A model generated the notes under the pieces. It did no database searches and was not told where the DNA came from. It was given only the letters and a program-made list of their open reading frames with translations. This document shows, one piece after another, positions 1 through 9,194 of a DNA stretch of 36,349 nucleotides. Each line of letters opens with the position of its first letter. Position 1 is the first letter of the stretch. Source of the stretch: an uncultured Verrucomicrobiales bacterium (GTDB lineage Bacteria; Verrucomicrobiota; Verrucomicrobiia; Verrucomicrobiales; Akkermansiaceae); contig CALFSW010000472.1 of the NCBI GenBank assembly GCA_937916505.1, positions 1-36,349 of the forward strand, given 5' to 3'. Both the position numbers and the translations under genes were made by a program.

Positions 1-2
1 TC

Positions 3-503
3 CTAGGCAAGAACGAGGCGCTCGTCGGTATCCAGTGTCTCCGCGATATTTTCCCAGCCGTCCTTGGTCTGGAGGTTGAAAATATGAAGATAGAGGGTGA
101 CGACCTTTGGGTCGTGGGTTCCGACAAGAGTATCGACAGTGGTCTTGAGCTTCTCGCCATCCAGGGTTTCGGGAAGATCTCCTTCAACGGATCCTTCGCC
201 ATCATGCTCGATGCCCATGCCATCGCAGAATCCTTTCAAGAGTTCCTGATGAGCCTTCATGAAATACACCTGAAAGAGATGTTCGCCAATGTTGTCGCTG
301 GTGCGGAGTTTGAGAGTCTTGTGGAGCCAGGAAATCTGGTCGGGGACGGACTTTTTTTCGACAAAGACCGGGCGAAGACGCCGGTTGGCAGTGAGGGAGG
401 CTACGGCCGACTTATAGAGTTTGCGCTCGTTTTCCCGAATCCAGAGAAACATGTCGCTGACGAGGGAAGGGTCGATTTTCTGATAGATTTCGAATGCGTT
501 CAC
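3..503 (-). CDS. Conserved-looking hypothetical protein, 166 aa
   Basis: I do not recognise this protein. It is soluble, with no signal peptide or membrane segment, and it starts MNAFEIYQKI. It looks mainly helical and charged, with a helix-rich N-terminal half (DMFLWIRENERKLYKSAV) and an acidic stretch near residue 105. I chose the GTG at 503 because the sequence beyond it looks like a protein N-terminus. The frame stays open to a TTG at 557, which would add 18 residues of low-complexity sequence. The stop codon lies at the very edge of the window, so the gene is complete. It is divergent from the next gene, with 88 bases between the starts. The opposite strand also has an open frame here, but its translation looks like a shadow. 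Confidence 0.6.
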   Translation of the reverse strand: MNAFEIYQKIDPSLVSDMFLWIRENERKLYKSAVASLTANRRLRPVFVEKKSVPDQISWLHKTLKLRTSDNIGEHLFQVYFMKAHQELLKGFCDGMGIEHDGEGSVEGDLPETLDGEKLKTTVDTLVGTHDPKVVTLYLHIFNLQTKDGWENIAETLDTDERLVLA

Positions 504-576
504 GGTTTTTTTTACTTGCGGGGAGTCAACACTCCGCGACGTTGAAGGCAAGATCAAACGCTGGTCTTGCTAACAC

Positions 577-583
577 AAGGAAG
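577..583 (+). promoter_or_regulatory. Shine-Dalgarno site AAGGAAG for the gene at 592
   Basis: AAGGAAG lies 8 bases before the ATG at 592. It is one of only two clear ribosome binding sites I see in the window, since most starts here lack one. It fixes the start of the downstream gene. Confidence 0.6.
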
Positions 584-591
584 ACTTTTAC

Positions 592-1239
592 ATGAGAGAT
601 CGATATCAGAGACAGCCGGGAGGGGCGATCCATCGCTACTTCAAGTATTTCACGGTTTTGGTTTTACTGGGAATCGGGGGAATGGCGGCGTTTCATTTCT
701 TCATCGCGAAGCCGATGAAGGAGATGGGATCGCCAGTTGACAAACTGGCCCGCGCCTTGGGGTCGGTGACGGACAGCGAGGTGAAAGTGGACGGCTATAC
801 TCTCACTTTGGATAGCCAGGAGACGCGGGAATTGGTGGTGGTGAAGCGGCGGACCCAAACGGTTGTGAAATATGAAAGCACGTGGTTGGGGTCGAAAAAG
901 GTTTTCATTCTCAAAGGTGAATTTGAGATTAAGGCGGGATTTGATTTGAGCGAATTTGACGGTTTTGAACTGAAGGGGAATGAAGCGGTCGGAAAATGGC
1001 CCGAGCCGCGATTGCTGGGGGTTTCCATGTTGGATTATGACACTTTTTTCTCGAGTAGCGGGGCGATCAACAGAATCAGCGAGAAGGATAGGGAACATGC
1101 CACCAACCTCCTCAATCAACAGGCCCGTATCGATGCCATTCAACATAGCGATATTTTGGAAGAGGCGGAGCAGATCATCCGAACGAGGTTGCAGGATTTG
1201 ACGGATGGCGAGATCGAGTTCGAAAAGAAGCTCAATTAG
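592..1239 (+). CDS. Membrane-anchored DUF4230-like protein, 215 aa
   Basis: The protein has a short basic cytoplasmic N-terminus (MRDRYQRQPG), one membrane segment at about residues 19-40, and an exported domain. The exported part has the order I associate with DUF4230 proteins: an ELVVVKRR strand, a segment giving FEIKAGFDLSEF, and a C-terminal helical part (NRISEKDREHATNLLNQQ) ending in a predicted long helix. The family has no established biochemical role. The start is supported by a good AAGGAAG site. The gene precedes the beta-propeller gene by 38 bases on the same strand, so the two could be cotranscribed. The family name is from memory of pattern, not a search. Confidence 0.6.
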   Translation: MRDRYQRQPGGAIHRYFKYFTVLVLLGIGGMAAFHFFIAKPMKEMGSPVDKLARALGSVTDSEVKVDGYTLTLDSQETRELVVVKRRTQTVVKYESTWLGSKKVFILKGEFEIKAGFDLSEFDGFELKGNEAVGKWPEPRLLGVSMLDYDTFFSSSGAINRISEKDREHATNLLNQQARIDAIQHSDILEEAEQIIRTRLQDLTDGEIEFEKKLN

Positions 1240-1277
1240 TGCGGCATTGACTTTTTGAGGGGTGGCGGCAGGTTTCG

Positions 1278-2603
1278 ATGATGAAACTTCTCACTGCATT
1301 GTTTGCTTTCAGTTTCGCCCCTGTATTAGCCGACGACTGGCCCAGATGGATGGGCGGGAAGGCCGATGGGGTTTGGCGTGAAGAAGGAATCCGTAAGAAT
1401 CTCCCAAAAGAAGGTGCTCCGGTTTTGTGGAGGGTGCCTGTGGGTTGGGGATACTCCGGACCGGCGGTGGCTGATGGTCGGGTTTACCTTCCGGACTATC
1501 AGAGGAGTAAGGGCGAGTTGGTCAATAATCCCGGAACAGCCGTCACCTGGGAGGGAACGGAGCGACTTTTGTGCTTGGACGTGAAGACCGGCAAGCCTAT
1601 TTGGAAATACGAAGCTCCACGGAAATACTTCCTTTCCTACCCCGGCGGACCGCGCGCAACTCCGACGATTGCAGGAGGATTGGTTTACTTTTTGGGGGGG
1701 ATGGGAAACCTCGTCGTGCTTGATGCCAGGACCGGGGAAAAGAAGTGGGAGAAGGATTTTCAGAAGGACTTTGGAGCGGCGCTCCCGATTTGGGGTTTTT
1801 CGGGGCATCCTCTTGTTGTGGACGATACGCTCTACTGTCTTGTGGGGGGAGAAGGGAGCGTGGCTGTCGCCTTTGATGCGAAGACGGGCGAAGTGAAATG
1901 GAAGGCTCTCGATGCGCGGGCCCAGGGATATTGTCCGCCCTCCATGGTGAAAGCCGGCGGGGTGGATCAATTGATCATCTGGCACCCGGAGTCGATGAAC
2001 TCTCTTAACCCAAAGAGCGGTGAAAAGTATTGGAGCCTCCCGTTGAAGCCCATGTATGGAATGTCGGTCATGACGCCGCAATTGGCGGGAAACAAACTGT
2101 TCGCCAGTGGGATCGGTCGGGTTGGCGCGATGATCGAACTCGACGAAACCAAGCCCGCGGCCAAATTTGCCTGGCGGGGCAAACCCAAGACCGGGATGTA
2201 TTGTTGCAATAGTACCCCATTGATCGTCGACGGGGTGATTTATGGTTCGGACATTGATTCGAGCAAGCTCATTGCCGCTTCCGTGGAAGATGGGAAACGA
2301 TATTGGGAAACAATGGAGCCCACGATTGCAAAAGAATACCGGGAGGGTGGTCGGCATGGGACCGTTTACGTGACCCATCATCAACCGAGCGGAAATTTCT
2401 GGCTCGTGAGTGAAAGCGGGGATTTGATTTTAGCGAAGCTTTCGAGGGAGGGATACACCGAGCTGGGGCGTCAGCATGTTTTGGAGCCCACCAATGAGGC
2501 CTTTCAGCGTCCGGTGGTTTGGAGTGGGCCCGCCTTTGCGGAAAAATCCGTCTTCATGAGGAATGACAAGGAGCTGGTGCGGATCGATCTTTCGGCAAAG
2601 TAG
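1278..2603 (+). CDS. Secreted PQQ-like beta-propeller repeat protein, 441 aa
   Basis: An N-terminal signal peptide (MMKLLTALFAFSFAPVLA, then DDWPRW) sends it to the periplasm or beyond. The mature part carries repeated beta-propeller blades with the typical pattern of a hydrophobic strand, D-x-x-T/S-G and a Trp: LDVKTGKPIWKY, LDARTGEKKWEK, FDAKTGEVKWKA, LNPKSGEKYW and a weaker ASVEDGKRYWE. The DWPRWMGG opening is common in PVC-group proteins of this class. Such proteins resemble the PQQ-binding fold, but many lack enzyme activity. I see no cytochrome motif, so I do not call it a dehydrogenase. A second ATG lies one codon downstream of the chosen one. It converges on kdsD with only 28 bases between the stops. 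Confidence 0.8.
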   Translation: MMKLLTALFAFSFAPVLADDWPRWMGGKADGVWREEGIRKNLPKEGAPVLWRVPVGWGYSGPAVADGRVYLPDYQRSKGELVNNPGTAVTWEGTERLLCLDVKTGKPIWKYEAPRKYFLSYPGGPRATPTIAGGLVYFLGGMGNLVVLDARTGEKKWEKDFQKDFGAALPIWGFSGHPLVVDDTLYCLVGGEGSVAVAFDAKTGEVKWKALDARAQGYCPPSMVKAGGVDQLIIWHPESMNSLNPKSGEKYWSLPLKPMYGMSVMTPQLAGNKLFASGIGRVGAMIELDETKPAAKFAWRGKPKTGMYCCNSTPLIVDGVIYGSDIDSSKLIAASVEDGKRYWETMEPTIAKEYREGGRHGTVYVTHHQPSGNFWLVSESGDLILAKLSREGYTELGRQHVLEPTNEAFQRPVVWSGPAFAEKSVFMRNDKELVRIDLSAK

Positions 2604-2631
2604 GCTCGATTCAAGGCTGATCGCGGGTTAC

Positions 2632-3603
2632 TCAGGCGAGCCCCTGACGGGAGAGATCCTGGACATCGACAAGGCCAACAACCTGCATGCGGTCGTTGAG
2701 CACGATGAGATCATCGATGCGGTTCTCGCGAAGGATTTTGATCACTTCCACGGCGAGATCATTTTCTTGCACGGTGACGGGAGTGGTCGTCATGTGACTC
2801 GAGATCGTTGAGTCTCCAATTTCGCGATTGGATTGATATCCCCGGACAAAGTCCCCGTGAGTGAAGATTCCCGCGAGCGAGTCGTCCGGGTTCACGATGA
2901 TGGCGGCACCAGCCCGACATTCGAGCATGGCAAGGACCGCATCCTGAACGAGGGACTTGGTTGGGACGGTTGCCATCGCAGCGCCGGTCCGCATGATGTC
3001 GGAAACACGGGTCAGGAGGTGTTTTCCAAGGCTCCCTCCGGGGTGGAGTTCGGCAAAGTCTTCGGCCCGGAAGCCTCGTTTTTCGAGTAGAACCATGGCA
3101 AGGGCATCGCAAAGGCCCAGCATATTGGTTGAGCTGGATGTCGGGGCAAGTTGGAGCGGGCAGGCTTCCTCTTCAACATGGGTGTCGAGGACGATATCGC
3201 TGTGCTTGGCCAAGGTGGACCCGGGGGCTCCGGTGACGGCAACGATGAGGGAGGCCCGCTTTTTAACATGGGGGAGAAGGCTGATCATCTCGGCGGTTTC
3301 TCCGGAGTAGCTGAGGGCGATGATGAGATCGCCTTCGGAGAGAACACCGAGGTCACCATGGAGAGCATTTTGGCAGCTCAGGTTGACGGCGGTCGCTCCA
3401 GTGCTGTTCAAGGTGGCTACGAATTTTTTTCCGATGTTTTCCGATTTGCCAACTCCGATGACGACGATTTTTCGGCCACTTGAGAGTGTCTCTTCCAAAA
3501 CACCGATGGCTCGCGTAAAGTTGCTGTCGAGCCGATCGGCGAGCCTCTGAAGTTGGGCTGCTTCGATTCCAAGGACAGCACGGGCTTTCTCGATCAAATC
3601 CAC
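2632..3603 (-). CDS. kdsD: Arabinose-5-phosphate isomerase (KpsF/GutQ family)
   Basis: This enzyme interconverts ribulose 5-phosphate and arabinose 5-phosphate, the first step towards Kdo for LPS. At 323 residues it has the usual length and layout: a sugar isomerase (SIS) domain at about residues 30-190 with GVGKS (50-54) and SYSGET (98-103), the family-specific HPGGSLGK near residue 200, then two CBS domains to the end (IMRTGAAMATVP, and SHMTTTPVTV with the final NRIDDLIV segment). It begins with GTG; no clear ribosome binding site precedes it. It is divergent from the MsbA-like gene, with 86 bases between the starts, which suggests shared control of Kdo supply and lipid A export. Confidence 0.93.
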   Translation of the reverse strand: MDLIEKARAVLGIEAAQLQRLADRLDSNFTRAIGVLEETLSSGRKIVVIGVGKSENIGKKFVATLNSTGATAVNLSCQNALHGDLGVLSEGDLIIALSYSGETAEMISLLPHVKKRASLIVAVTGAPGSTLAKHSDIVLDTHVEEEACPLQLAPTSSSTNMLGLCDALAMVLLEKRGFRAEDFAELHPGGSLGKHLLTRVSDIMRTGAAMATVPTKSLVQDAVLAMLECRAGAAIIVNPDDSLAGIFTHGDFVRGYQSNREIGDSTISSHMTTTPVTVQENDLAVEVIKILRENRIDDLIVLNDRMQVVGLVDVQDLSRQGLA

Positions 3604-3689
3604 AGGGAAACTCTGCCCGAGGAGTCCTGCCGGGTCAATCCAAGTAAGTCTGGTGATCTTGGCGCAGGCGTCTACCCTCCCGTTTATCG

Positions 3690-5426
3690 ATGAAGCGCTT
3701 TCTGCCTTATCTGAAATATTTTAAGCCTGTAAAGTGGCATTTCATTGGGGGCGTGATCGCCGGTCTGGTGTATGCTGCCGCAAGCGGAGCCGGGTTTCCC
3801 TTGGCTGCCAAATCCATCCTGCCTCTGATTTTTGATGCAGACGCTTCCACTCCCGAAGAGACCTCGAATTGGTTCACCGGGATCCTGATTCGATGGTTTG
3901 GCGACCTGGAGCGCAATACGCTCGTGATGATTGCCTGCGCCTGGCTCCCGATCGTCTTTTTTTTCCGGGCAATCGGAGGTTTTTACAGCGGGTATTTGGT
4001 GAGTTACTGTGGTTTCCGGTTTCTTGAGCAGATCAGGGAAGAGGTTTTCACAAAACTGCAGAGCCTTCCGGTTTCCTTTTATCAGAAACATCAATCGGGA
4101 GATCTCCTTGCCAGATTGGTGGGTGACGCTGAATTGCTGAGACAAACGACCTCGCAAGCCGCAGTGGATCTCATCAAGCAACCGGCGACTCTGATTGCTG
4201 CGCTTTCGGTGCTTCTCTACATGGCGTTCACTTCGGAAGGGACTTCACTGGTTTTGATCTCCATTTTGTCTATTCCGATGTGCGTGATTCCACTTCGGAT
4301 GCTCGCCAGGAAGCTGGGACGAAGGGCGAAGTCATTACAGCGGAATGCCGGTGATCTGAGCGGACAGATTGCCGAAACCTTGCAGGCACCCCTTGAAATT
4401 AGAGCTTATAATCTGGAGGACACCGTCATTGAGAGATTTAAAGCGAAGGTTCACGAGATTGTTCGCTTTTCGATGAAGGTGGTGAAATATCGCCAACTTA
4501 TTTCTCCTTCGGTTGAGTTTGTGGCTGTCGTCGGTTTGAGTTTTGCGATTTATGTGGGGTCGAAGCAGGGGATGACTTTGTCGTCTTTCATGGCCATCGC
4601 CATCGCGCTCTACATGAGTTACGAGCCGGTGAAAAAGTTGGCTAAAATTCACAGTCTTTTTAAGCAAGGCGAAGCTGCCATTGATCGTCTGGAGGAAATT
4701 TCGCTCGCGGTGAATGACCTTCCCGATCCAGATCATCCGAAACGGCCCGATCCCTTTGAGAGTGAGATCTGTTTTGAAAGCGTGGAATTTTCCTACGGTG
4801 AGGACAAGGTTCTGCACGATGTGAATCTAAGGATCTCTCCCGGGGAGTGTGTCGCTCTGATCGGGCCAAGCGGCGGTGGGAAATCGAGCCTCTTTAATCT
4901 GATTCCACGTTTTTATGACGCTTCTTCCGGACGGGTTTTGGTGAGTGGCCTCGATGTGAGGGAATGGCAGAAAAGTGATCTGCGCGACAAGATTGCAGTG
5001 GTCTCTCAAACGGCGGTTCTCTTTAAGGGAACGATTCGGGAAAACATTCTTCTTGGCAAGCCGGGAGCCAGTCCGGAGGAAGTCGAGGAGGCTGCAAGAA
5101 GGGCGAATGCCCATGATTTTATTCTGAAGCAGGAGCTCGGATATGAGACGGATGTTTCGGAAATGGGTCGGAGTCTTTCGGGTGGACAACGGCAGAGAAT
5201 CGCAATTGCGAGGGCATTTTTGAAGGATGCTCCCATTCTTCTTCTGGATGAAGCGACCAGCGCCCTCGACAATGAAAGCGAGGCGGTGATTCAGGAGGAG
5301 CTCGCCGGGTTGGTTAAAGGGAGAACCACTCTTCTGATTGCCCATCGGCTCTCGACGACCAAGATCGCGAGCCGGGTCATCGAACTCGATCAGGGGAAGA
5401 TTGTTTCCGAGCGGGCGGAAGCTTAG
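3690..5426 (+). CDS. MsbA-type lipid exporter, ABC half-transporter with fused ATPase
   Basis: The 578-residue protein has an N-terminal exporter membrane domain of about six helices (roughly residues 15-310) followed by an ATPase domain. The ATPase has a Walker A GPSGGGKSS (about 391-399), the signature LSGGQRQR (about 496), a Walker B ILLLDEATSALD and the H-loop AHRLS. This layout is that of lipid A flippases of the MsbA group, which work as homodimers in the inner membrane. Position beside kdsD and an LPS cluster supports lipid A-core export, but half-transporters of this group also move other lipids and peptides. It is divergent from kdsD and converges on the sulfotransferase, with 7 bases between the stops. 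Confidence 0.85.
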   Translation: MKRFLPYLKYFKPVKWHFIGGVIAGLVYAAASGAGFPLAAKSILPLIFDADASTPEETSNWFTGILIRWFGDLERNTLVMIACAWLPIVFFFRAIGGFYSGYLVSYCGFRFLEQIREEVFTKLQSLPVSFYQKHQSGDLLARLVGDAELLRQTTSQAAVDLIKQPATLIAALSVLLYMAFTSEGTSLVLISILSIPMCVIPLRMLARKLGRRAKSLQRNAGDLSGQIAETLQAPLEIRAYNLEDTVIERFKAKVHEIVRFSMKVVKYRQLISPSVEFVAVVGLSFAIYVGSKQGMTLSSFMAIAIALYMSYEPVKKLAKIHSLFKQGEAAIDRLEEISLAVNDLPDPDHPKRPDPFESEICFESVEFSYGEDKVLHDVNLRISPGECVALIGPSGGGKSSLFNLIPRFYDASSGRVLVSGLDVREWQKSDLRDKIAVVSQTAVLFKGTIRENILLGKPGASPEEVEEAARRANAHDFILKQELGYETDVSEMGRSLSGGQRQRIAIARAFLKDAPILLLDEATSALDNESEAVIQEELAGLVKGRTTLLIAHRLSTTKIASRVIELDQGKIVSERAEA

Positions 5427-5433
5427 ATGACAG

Positions 5434-6174
5434 TCAGACTTCGTTCTGATATCCAAGCAATTCGATGTCGTCACGGAAACGTTCGCACGCGAGTTGGTAG
5501 GTTTCTTTGTTGTAGAAATCCCGATAGTCCTCCTTGTTTGCGCTTGAGCGATTCTTGTGGGGAACAGGCGGGAGGCCATAGCGTTCGCTGAGGCGTTCCC
5601 AGTCACCCTGGAAATTTTCGATTTTACCGAGGTCGTCGATGATGAGTTTTTTGTTCACCGAAATAAACCAGCTTTGTGAGCGGAAGTGGCGTTCGGATTT
5701 TTCGTCGGGAGTGTTTGAGACGATTTGGACGAATTCATCGAAGGTGGTTTTGGGTGTGACGCCCCAGGCCTCGAAGGGGAGTCGCCGGCCCTCTCGGGCG
5801 GCATCGACAACCTTGTCGGTGTAGCAGGAGTAGAGTCTGCTCAAGGGGTTTCGGACGAAGGAGAAGATGGGCATCTCGGGCCATTTTTTCCGGATCTCTT
5901 CGGGACGGCAGAAGCTGGAGTATTCCTTGTCGGAGCCTTCGATGATGTCGGCGGTGATGGCCTCGTAAGACAGTGGGCTGTGATCCTGGGCGGGCTGTCT
6001 TTGTAAGAGGTAAAGCGAGAGAGCTTGTCGGATGGATCTTGTGCCGACTTTGTAGTTTTGGATGTATCCGATTCCTTTGTTGCCGGGGCCTCCGGGGACG
6101 TGCCAGATGTGTGGTTTGACACGGCGCATTTTGCGCATTTTCCGGGCGTTCTTTAGCCAAGTTTGAAAGCTCAT
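5434..6174 (-). CDS. Carbohydrate sulfotransferase (Sulfotransfer_2-like), 246 aa
   Basis: This looks like a cytoplasmic enzyme that transfers sulfate from PAPS to a sugar. The 5'-phosphosulfate loop is visible as YIQNYKVGTRSIRQAL (residues near 40-55) in the IPKxGTxS position, and the 3'-phosphate motif as FVRNPLSRLYSCYTDKV in the middle. The length of 246 is short but normal for bacterial members. It is the last gene of a three-gene minus-strand unit behind the O-acyltransferase (15 bases) and a glycosyltransferase. That context argues for a surface glycan as acceptor. The exact acceptor is not visible in the sequence. Confidence 0.78.
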   Translation of the reverse strand: MSFQTWLKNARKMRKMRRVKPHIWHVPGGPGNKGIGYIQNYKVGTRSIRQALSLYLLQRQPAQDHSPLSYEAITADIIEGSDKEYSSFCRPEEIRKKWPEMPIFSFVRNPLSRLYSCYTDKVVDAAREGRRLPFEAWGVTPKTTFDEFVQIVSNTPDEKSERHFRSQSWFISVNKKLIIDDLGKIENFQGDWERLSERYGLPPVPHKNRSSANKEDYRDFYNKETYQLACERFRDDIELLGYQNEV

Positions 6175-6189
6175 GAAGTTGTGTTGGAT

Positions 6190-8166
6190 TTATGGTTTTT
6201 CCAGTTCGTCAAAGAGAGGGTCGAAGAGAGGGCGGAGGATTTTTGATCCTCGGGCGGTTAAGTGGTCTTCGTCGAAGTAAATAGGGATGCCCTCGATGTG
6301 AATTCGAGTGCGTCCGTTTTTGAGATCAAAGTAGGGTATGGGGTCGAGGATGGTGACATGTTTCCCGGGGAGCCGGTCAAGGATGTCATTCACGGTGGTG
6401 TGGTAGGCTTTTGCTTCTTCCGTGGTGTGGCTCAGGGTGTCGAGATCGCGACCAAGGCGATGGGCGTGGAAGATGAGTTCGACCGGGCTGCGTTTTTGAT
6501 AGGGGATTTGACGAACGATCCACGTTTTGACGCCCAATTTTTGGAGGGTGTCGACCATCTTGCGGAGATGGCTCTCGAAGACTTCGGTGGGGTGAGTGTC
6601 GGAGCCGTCGCGATCCGTGATTGCGACTTTGCCGGAGCCGGGATCGGGAACGCAATATTTGCTCCAGCGGGCAATGAGGACGATTTTCTTGATGTCGTGT
6701 TTTTTGACGAAGCCGAAGACGGCATCGTTGAAGCCCGCGACATCGGGTCGGTCAGGGAATCGGTTGGTATCGAGGATGGGCGGGTGGGCGGCCCTGACGG
6801 AATAGTGGACATCAACTTTGCGGTCGTTGCAGATTTCCTGCAGGACGGGGAGCATCATCTGGGCGTGACTATCGCCCCAAATGAGGACGGAAAGGGGGCG
6901 CTTTTCATCATGCGGAGGAGCGAGTAAGGGAAGTTCTCCGGTTTTGCGAATCTCGCGGGTGTCGTCGAGGATCATCTCTTCATTGGCGACGGCGGCGATG
7001 GCTTGAGCTTCTTGGCTGAAGCGATCGGGGATGCCTTCCATTTTGTAAACCACGGTTCCGGCGAGAGCGACGGTGATGGTGGTGACGTAGAAGAGTTTGA
7101 AAGCTTGTGTGCGAGTCTTGAGGAGGGTTTTGGATCGGAAGGGCCCTTCGACAAATCGCCAAGATAAGTAGCCCATCAGGAAGGAGGCCACGACGAGGAT
7201 CCATTTGGTTTCGACCGGAGTTTCCTGGACGGAGAGGTGTTTGCCGAAGACGAGGAGGGGCCAGTGCCAGAGATAGAGGGAGTAGGAGATTTTTCCGATG
7301 AAAACGACGGGCGGGAGGCTGAGGAGTTTGCCGGGAGTGGTGAGGGAGTCACGGTTGGCGAGGATCAAGAGTCCGGCACCCAACACCGGAGGGAGGGCGG
7401 CGAGGCCGGGGAAGGGAGTGCTCACGGAGTATTGGCTGAAGGAAAAGATGATGAGAGCGAGGCCGGTCCAGCTGAGGAGGTTGAGGATCATCCGGCTTGC
7501 GGGAAGTCGGATGGGAACGATGGCGATGATGGAGCCGAGGAGGAGTTCCCAAGTGCGGGCGGGGAGGAGGTAAAAAGTGGCGGCGGGATGGCTGAAGACG
7601 CCATAGATGCTCCAAACGAGGGAGAGGGCAAAGAGGAGGACGGTTCCGAGAATCACTTTGGTGGAACCTCGTTTGGATAGGAAGACGAGAAGGAGTGGGA
7701 AGAGGAGGTAGAATTGTTCTTCGACTGCGAGTGACCAGGTGTGAAGGAGGAGCTCGAAGTCCGATGGCGCCGCGAAGTAGCCATCCTGTTGCCAGAAGTA
7801 GAAGTTCGAGACCATGAAGGTCTGGGAGACGGCGGACTTTCCGAGATCCTCGTATTGATGTGGGAGAAGGATAAAAGCGGCCCCGACGAGGACGCAGAGC
7901 GTCATGAAGGCGGCGGCGGGAAGGATTCGGCGAATGCGGCGCTCCCAAAATCCTTTCATTCTGAAGTCACCGCGGACGATGTCTTTGGCGATGATGGTGG
8001 TGATGAGGTAGCCGGAGATGACGAAGAAAATATCAACGCCTACAAAGCCTCCGGGGAATCCGAGCGCGGCGTGGAAGAAGATCACCGGAATGACTGCGAG
8101 GGCGCGGAGGCCGTCGACATCAGGACGGTAGCGGAAGTTTTCCAGGCGGGAGGTGTCGAAATTCAT
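6190..8166 (-). CDS. Acyltransferase 3 / SGNH two-domain O-acyltransferase, 658 aa
   Basis: The N-terminal half is a multi-pass acyltransferase-3 domain opening RPDVDGLRALAV, with the catalytic His in FFHA (residue 32) and the GVDIFFVISGYLIT motif. About ten membrane helices follow to near residue 380. The C-terminal half is a periplasmic SGNH hydrolase-like domain with GDSH near residue 431 and the DEDHLTARG block near residue 641 supplying Asp and His. This OafA/OatA design passes acyl groups, often acetyl, from the cytoplasm to sugars outside the inner membrane. It sits 6 bases after a glycosyltransferase gene and 15 bases before a sulfotransferase gene, so it probably decorates the same glycan. 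Confidence 0.9.
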   Translation of the reverse strand: MNFDTSRLENFRYRPDVDGLRALAVIPVIFFHAALGFPGGFVGVDIFFVISGYLITTIIAKDIVRGDFRMKGFWERRIRRILPAAAFMTLCVLVGAAFILLPHQYEDLGKSAVSQTFMVSNFYFWQQDGYFAAPSDFELLLHTWSLAVEEQFYLLFPLLLVFLSKRGSTKVILGTVLLFALSLVWSIYGVFSHPAATFYLLPARTWELLLGSIIAIVPIRLPASRMILNLLSWTGLALIIFSFSQYSVSTPFPGLAALPPVLGAGLLILANRDSLTTPGKLLSLPPVVFIGKISYSLYLWHWPLLVFGKHLSVQETPVETKWILVVASFLMGYLSWRFVEGPFRSKTLLKTRTQAFKLFYVTTITVALAGTVVYKMEGIPDRFSQEAQAIAAVANEEMILDDTREIRKTGELPLLAPPHDEKRPLSVLIWGDSHAQMMLPVLQEICNDRKVDVHYSVRAAHPPILDTNRFPDRPDVAGFNDAVFGFVKKHDIKKIVLIARWSKYCVPDPGSGKVAITDRDGSDTHPTEVFESHLRKMVDTLQKLGVKTWIVRQIPYQKRSPVELIFHAHRLGRDLDTLSHTTEEAKAYHTTVNDILDRLPGKHVTILDPIPYFDLKNGRTRIHIEGIPIYFDEDHLTARGSKILRPLFDPLFDELEKP

Positions 8167-8172
8167 GATTGA

Positions 8173-9129
8173 TTATTCGCAGAGAGATTCGAGCAGGGCT
8201 GGAAGGGAATGACGGAACTTTTTGTCGTTGGAGAGAAACCATTCCCGGGCCTTCTTTCCTTTGGTGAGGGAGTCCCCGGATGAGGCATTTACTACCGATG
8301 AGATGATTTGTTCCAACTGGGCTTCGTCGACTTTGAAGTTGGTGCCAAGGTGCCGGGGTTCGCTAGAGGCAACTTCCACAAGGTGTCCTCTTTCTTCGGT
8401 AACAAGCTCATTCATGGGCGGCCCGTTGGTCGCAATGACGCTCGCTTCACAGGCCATGGCCTCGACAAGGTAGTGCCCCCAACCTTCGGAGAGCGAAGGG
8501 CAGAGGTGGATGCGGTGACTGTTCATGATGTCGTTGAGTTCTTCGTCGGGAACGTAGTCGGTGCGCAACGAGACATTTTCGGGAACGGTCTCCGGAGCGT
8601 TGTCTTTGTGTTGCAGGAGGAGAAGTGAGGGCCATTCGGGGTGCTTTCTCCAGAGGGCAAGAATGGCTTCGGTGCCTTTGAGGGTGCTGCGTCCGGCGAG
8701 ATGGAGGATCGATTTTTCTTCGCGGGTGACGGAAGCGTCATGGAGATCTTTCGAGGTGAAGCCCGAGAAGTGGCAGGAAGAATGATGCTTGGAAAAGATT
8801 TCGAGAGCGTGCCGGCTTTTGCAAAGGACATGGTCGATCTTCTTGAGAAGACCGAGGTGTCGCTCGGGAAAACGTTCCTGGTTTGGAATGATGATGTTGG
8901 TGCGAGCGTGTCCCAGCCATCGCGGGAAAATTCGCTCCATAAAGATATTGAGGTCGAAGCGGGGTTCCCGGGGAAGCCAGCGGTGCCAAAAGGGGACTTT
9001 GCGGCAGTGACTGCGGGTGACGACGTGGCCGGAATTTTCGAGGGTTTCGGCGACAAGGTCGACATCGCGATCCAACCCGACCCCATTGGTTCGAGCGATG
9101 AGATTGATCTTCAGAGGAAGTCCCGCCAC
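8173..9129 (-). CDS. GT4-like glycosyltransferase, 318 aa
   Basis: This is a GT-B fold glycosyltransferase. The N-terminal half begins KINLIARTNGVGLDRDVDLV. The C-terminal half has a nucleotide-sugar site with LCPSLSEGWGHYLVEAMACE, where the E-x7-E pattern is visible (SEGWGHYLVE), and then SVIATNGPPMNELV. No signal peptide or membrane segment is present. It starts with GTG at 9129 and has no clear ribosome binding site. It leads a minus-strand unit with the acyltransferase and sulfotransferase, and is divergent from the kinase-like gene at 9195 by 65 bases. The donor sugar cannot be read from the sequence. Confidence 0.78.
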   Translation of the reverse strand: MAGLPLKINLIARTNGVGLDRDVDLVAETLENSGHVVTRSHCRKVPFWHRWLPREPRFDLNIFMERIFPRWLGHARTNIIIPNQERFPERHLGLLKKIDHVLCKSRHALEIFSKHHSSCHFSGFTSKDLHDASVTREEKSILHLAGRSTLKGTEAILALWRKHPEWPSLLLLQHKDNAPETVPENVSLRTDYVPDEELNDIMNSHRIHLCPSLSEGWGHYLVEAMACEASVIATNGPPMNELVTEERGHLVEVASSEPRHLGTNFKVDEAQLEQIISSVVNASSGDSLTKGKKAREWFLSNDKKFRHSLPALLESLCE

Positions 9130-9177
9130 GGCAGGGGCAGAGTGACGATGAGAGGTGAGCTTGGCAATCGGAACTTC

Positions 9178-9185
9178 GGGAGGAG
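9178..9185 (+). promoter_or_regulatory. Shine-Dalgarno site GGGAGGAG for the gene at 9195
   Basis: GGGAGGAG ends 9 bases before the ATG at 9195. A second in-frame ATG at 9216 has no such site, so this motif decides the start. It is the strongest ribosome binding site in the window. Confidence 0.65.
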
Positions 9186-9194
9186 TCCGACGAA

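Noticed and set aside
1326-2384. 352-codon frame antisense to the beta-propeller gene
   Set aside because: Translation is Pro/Arg/His-rich and lacks motifs, whereas the plus strand has signal peptide and blade repeats.
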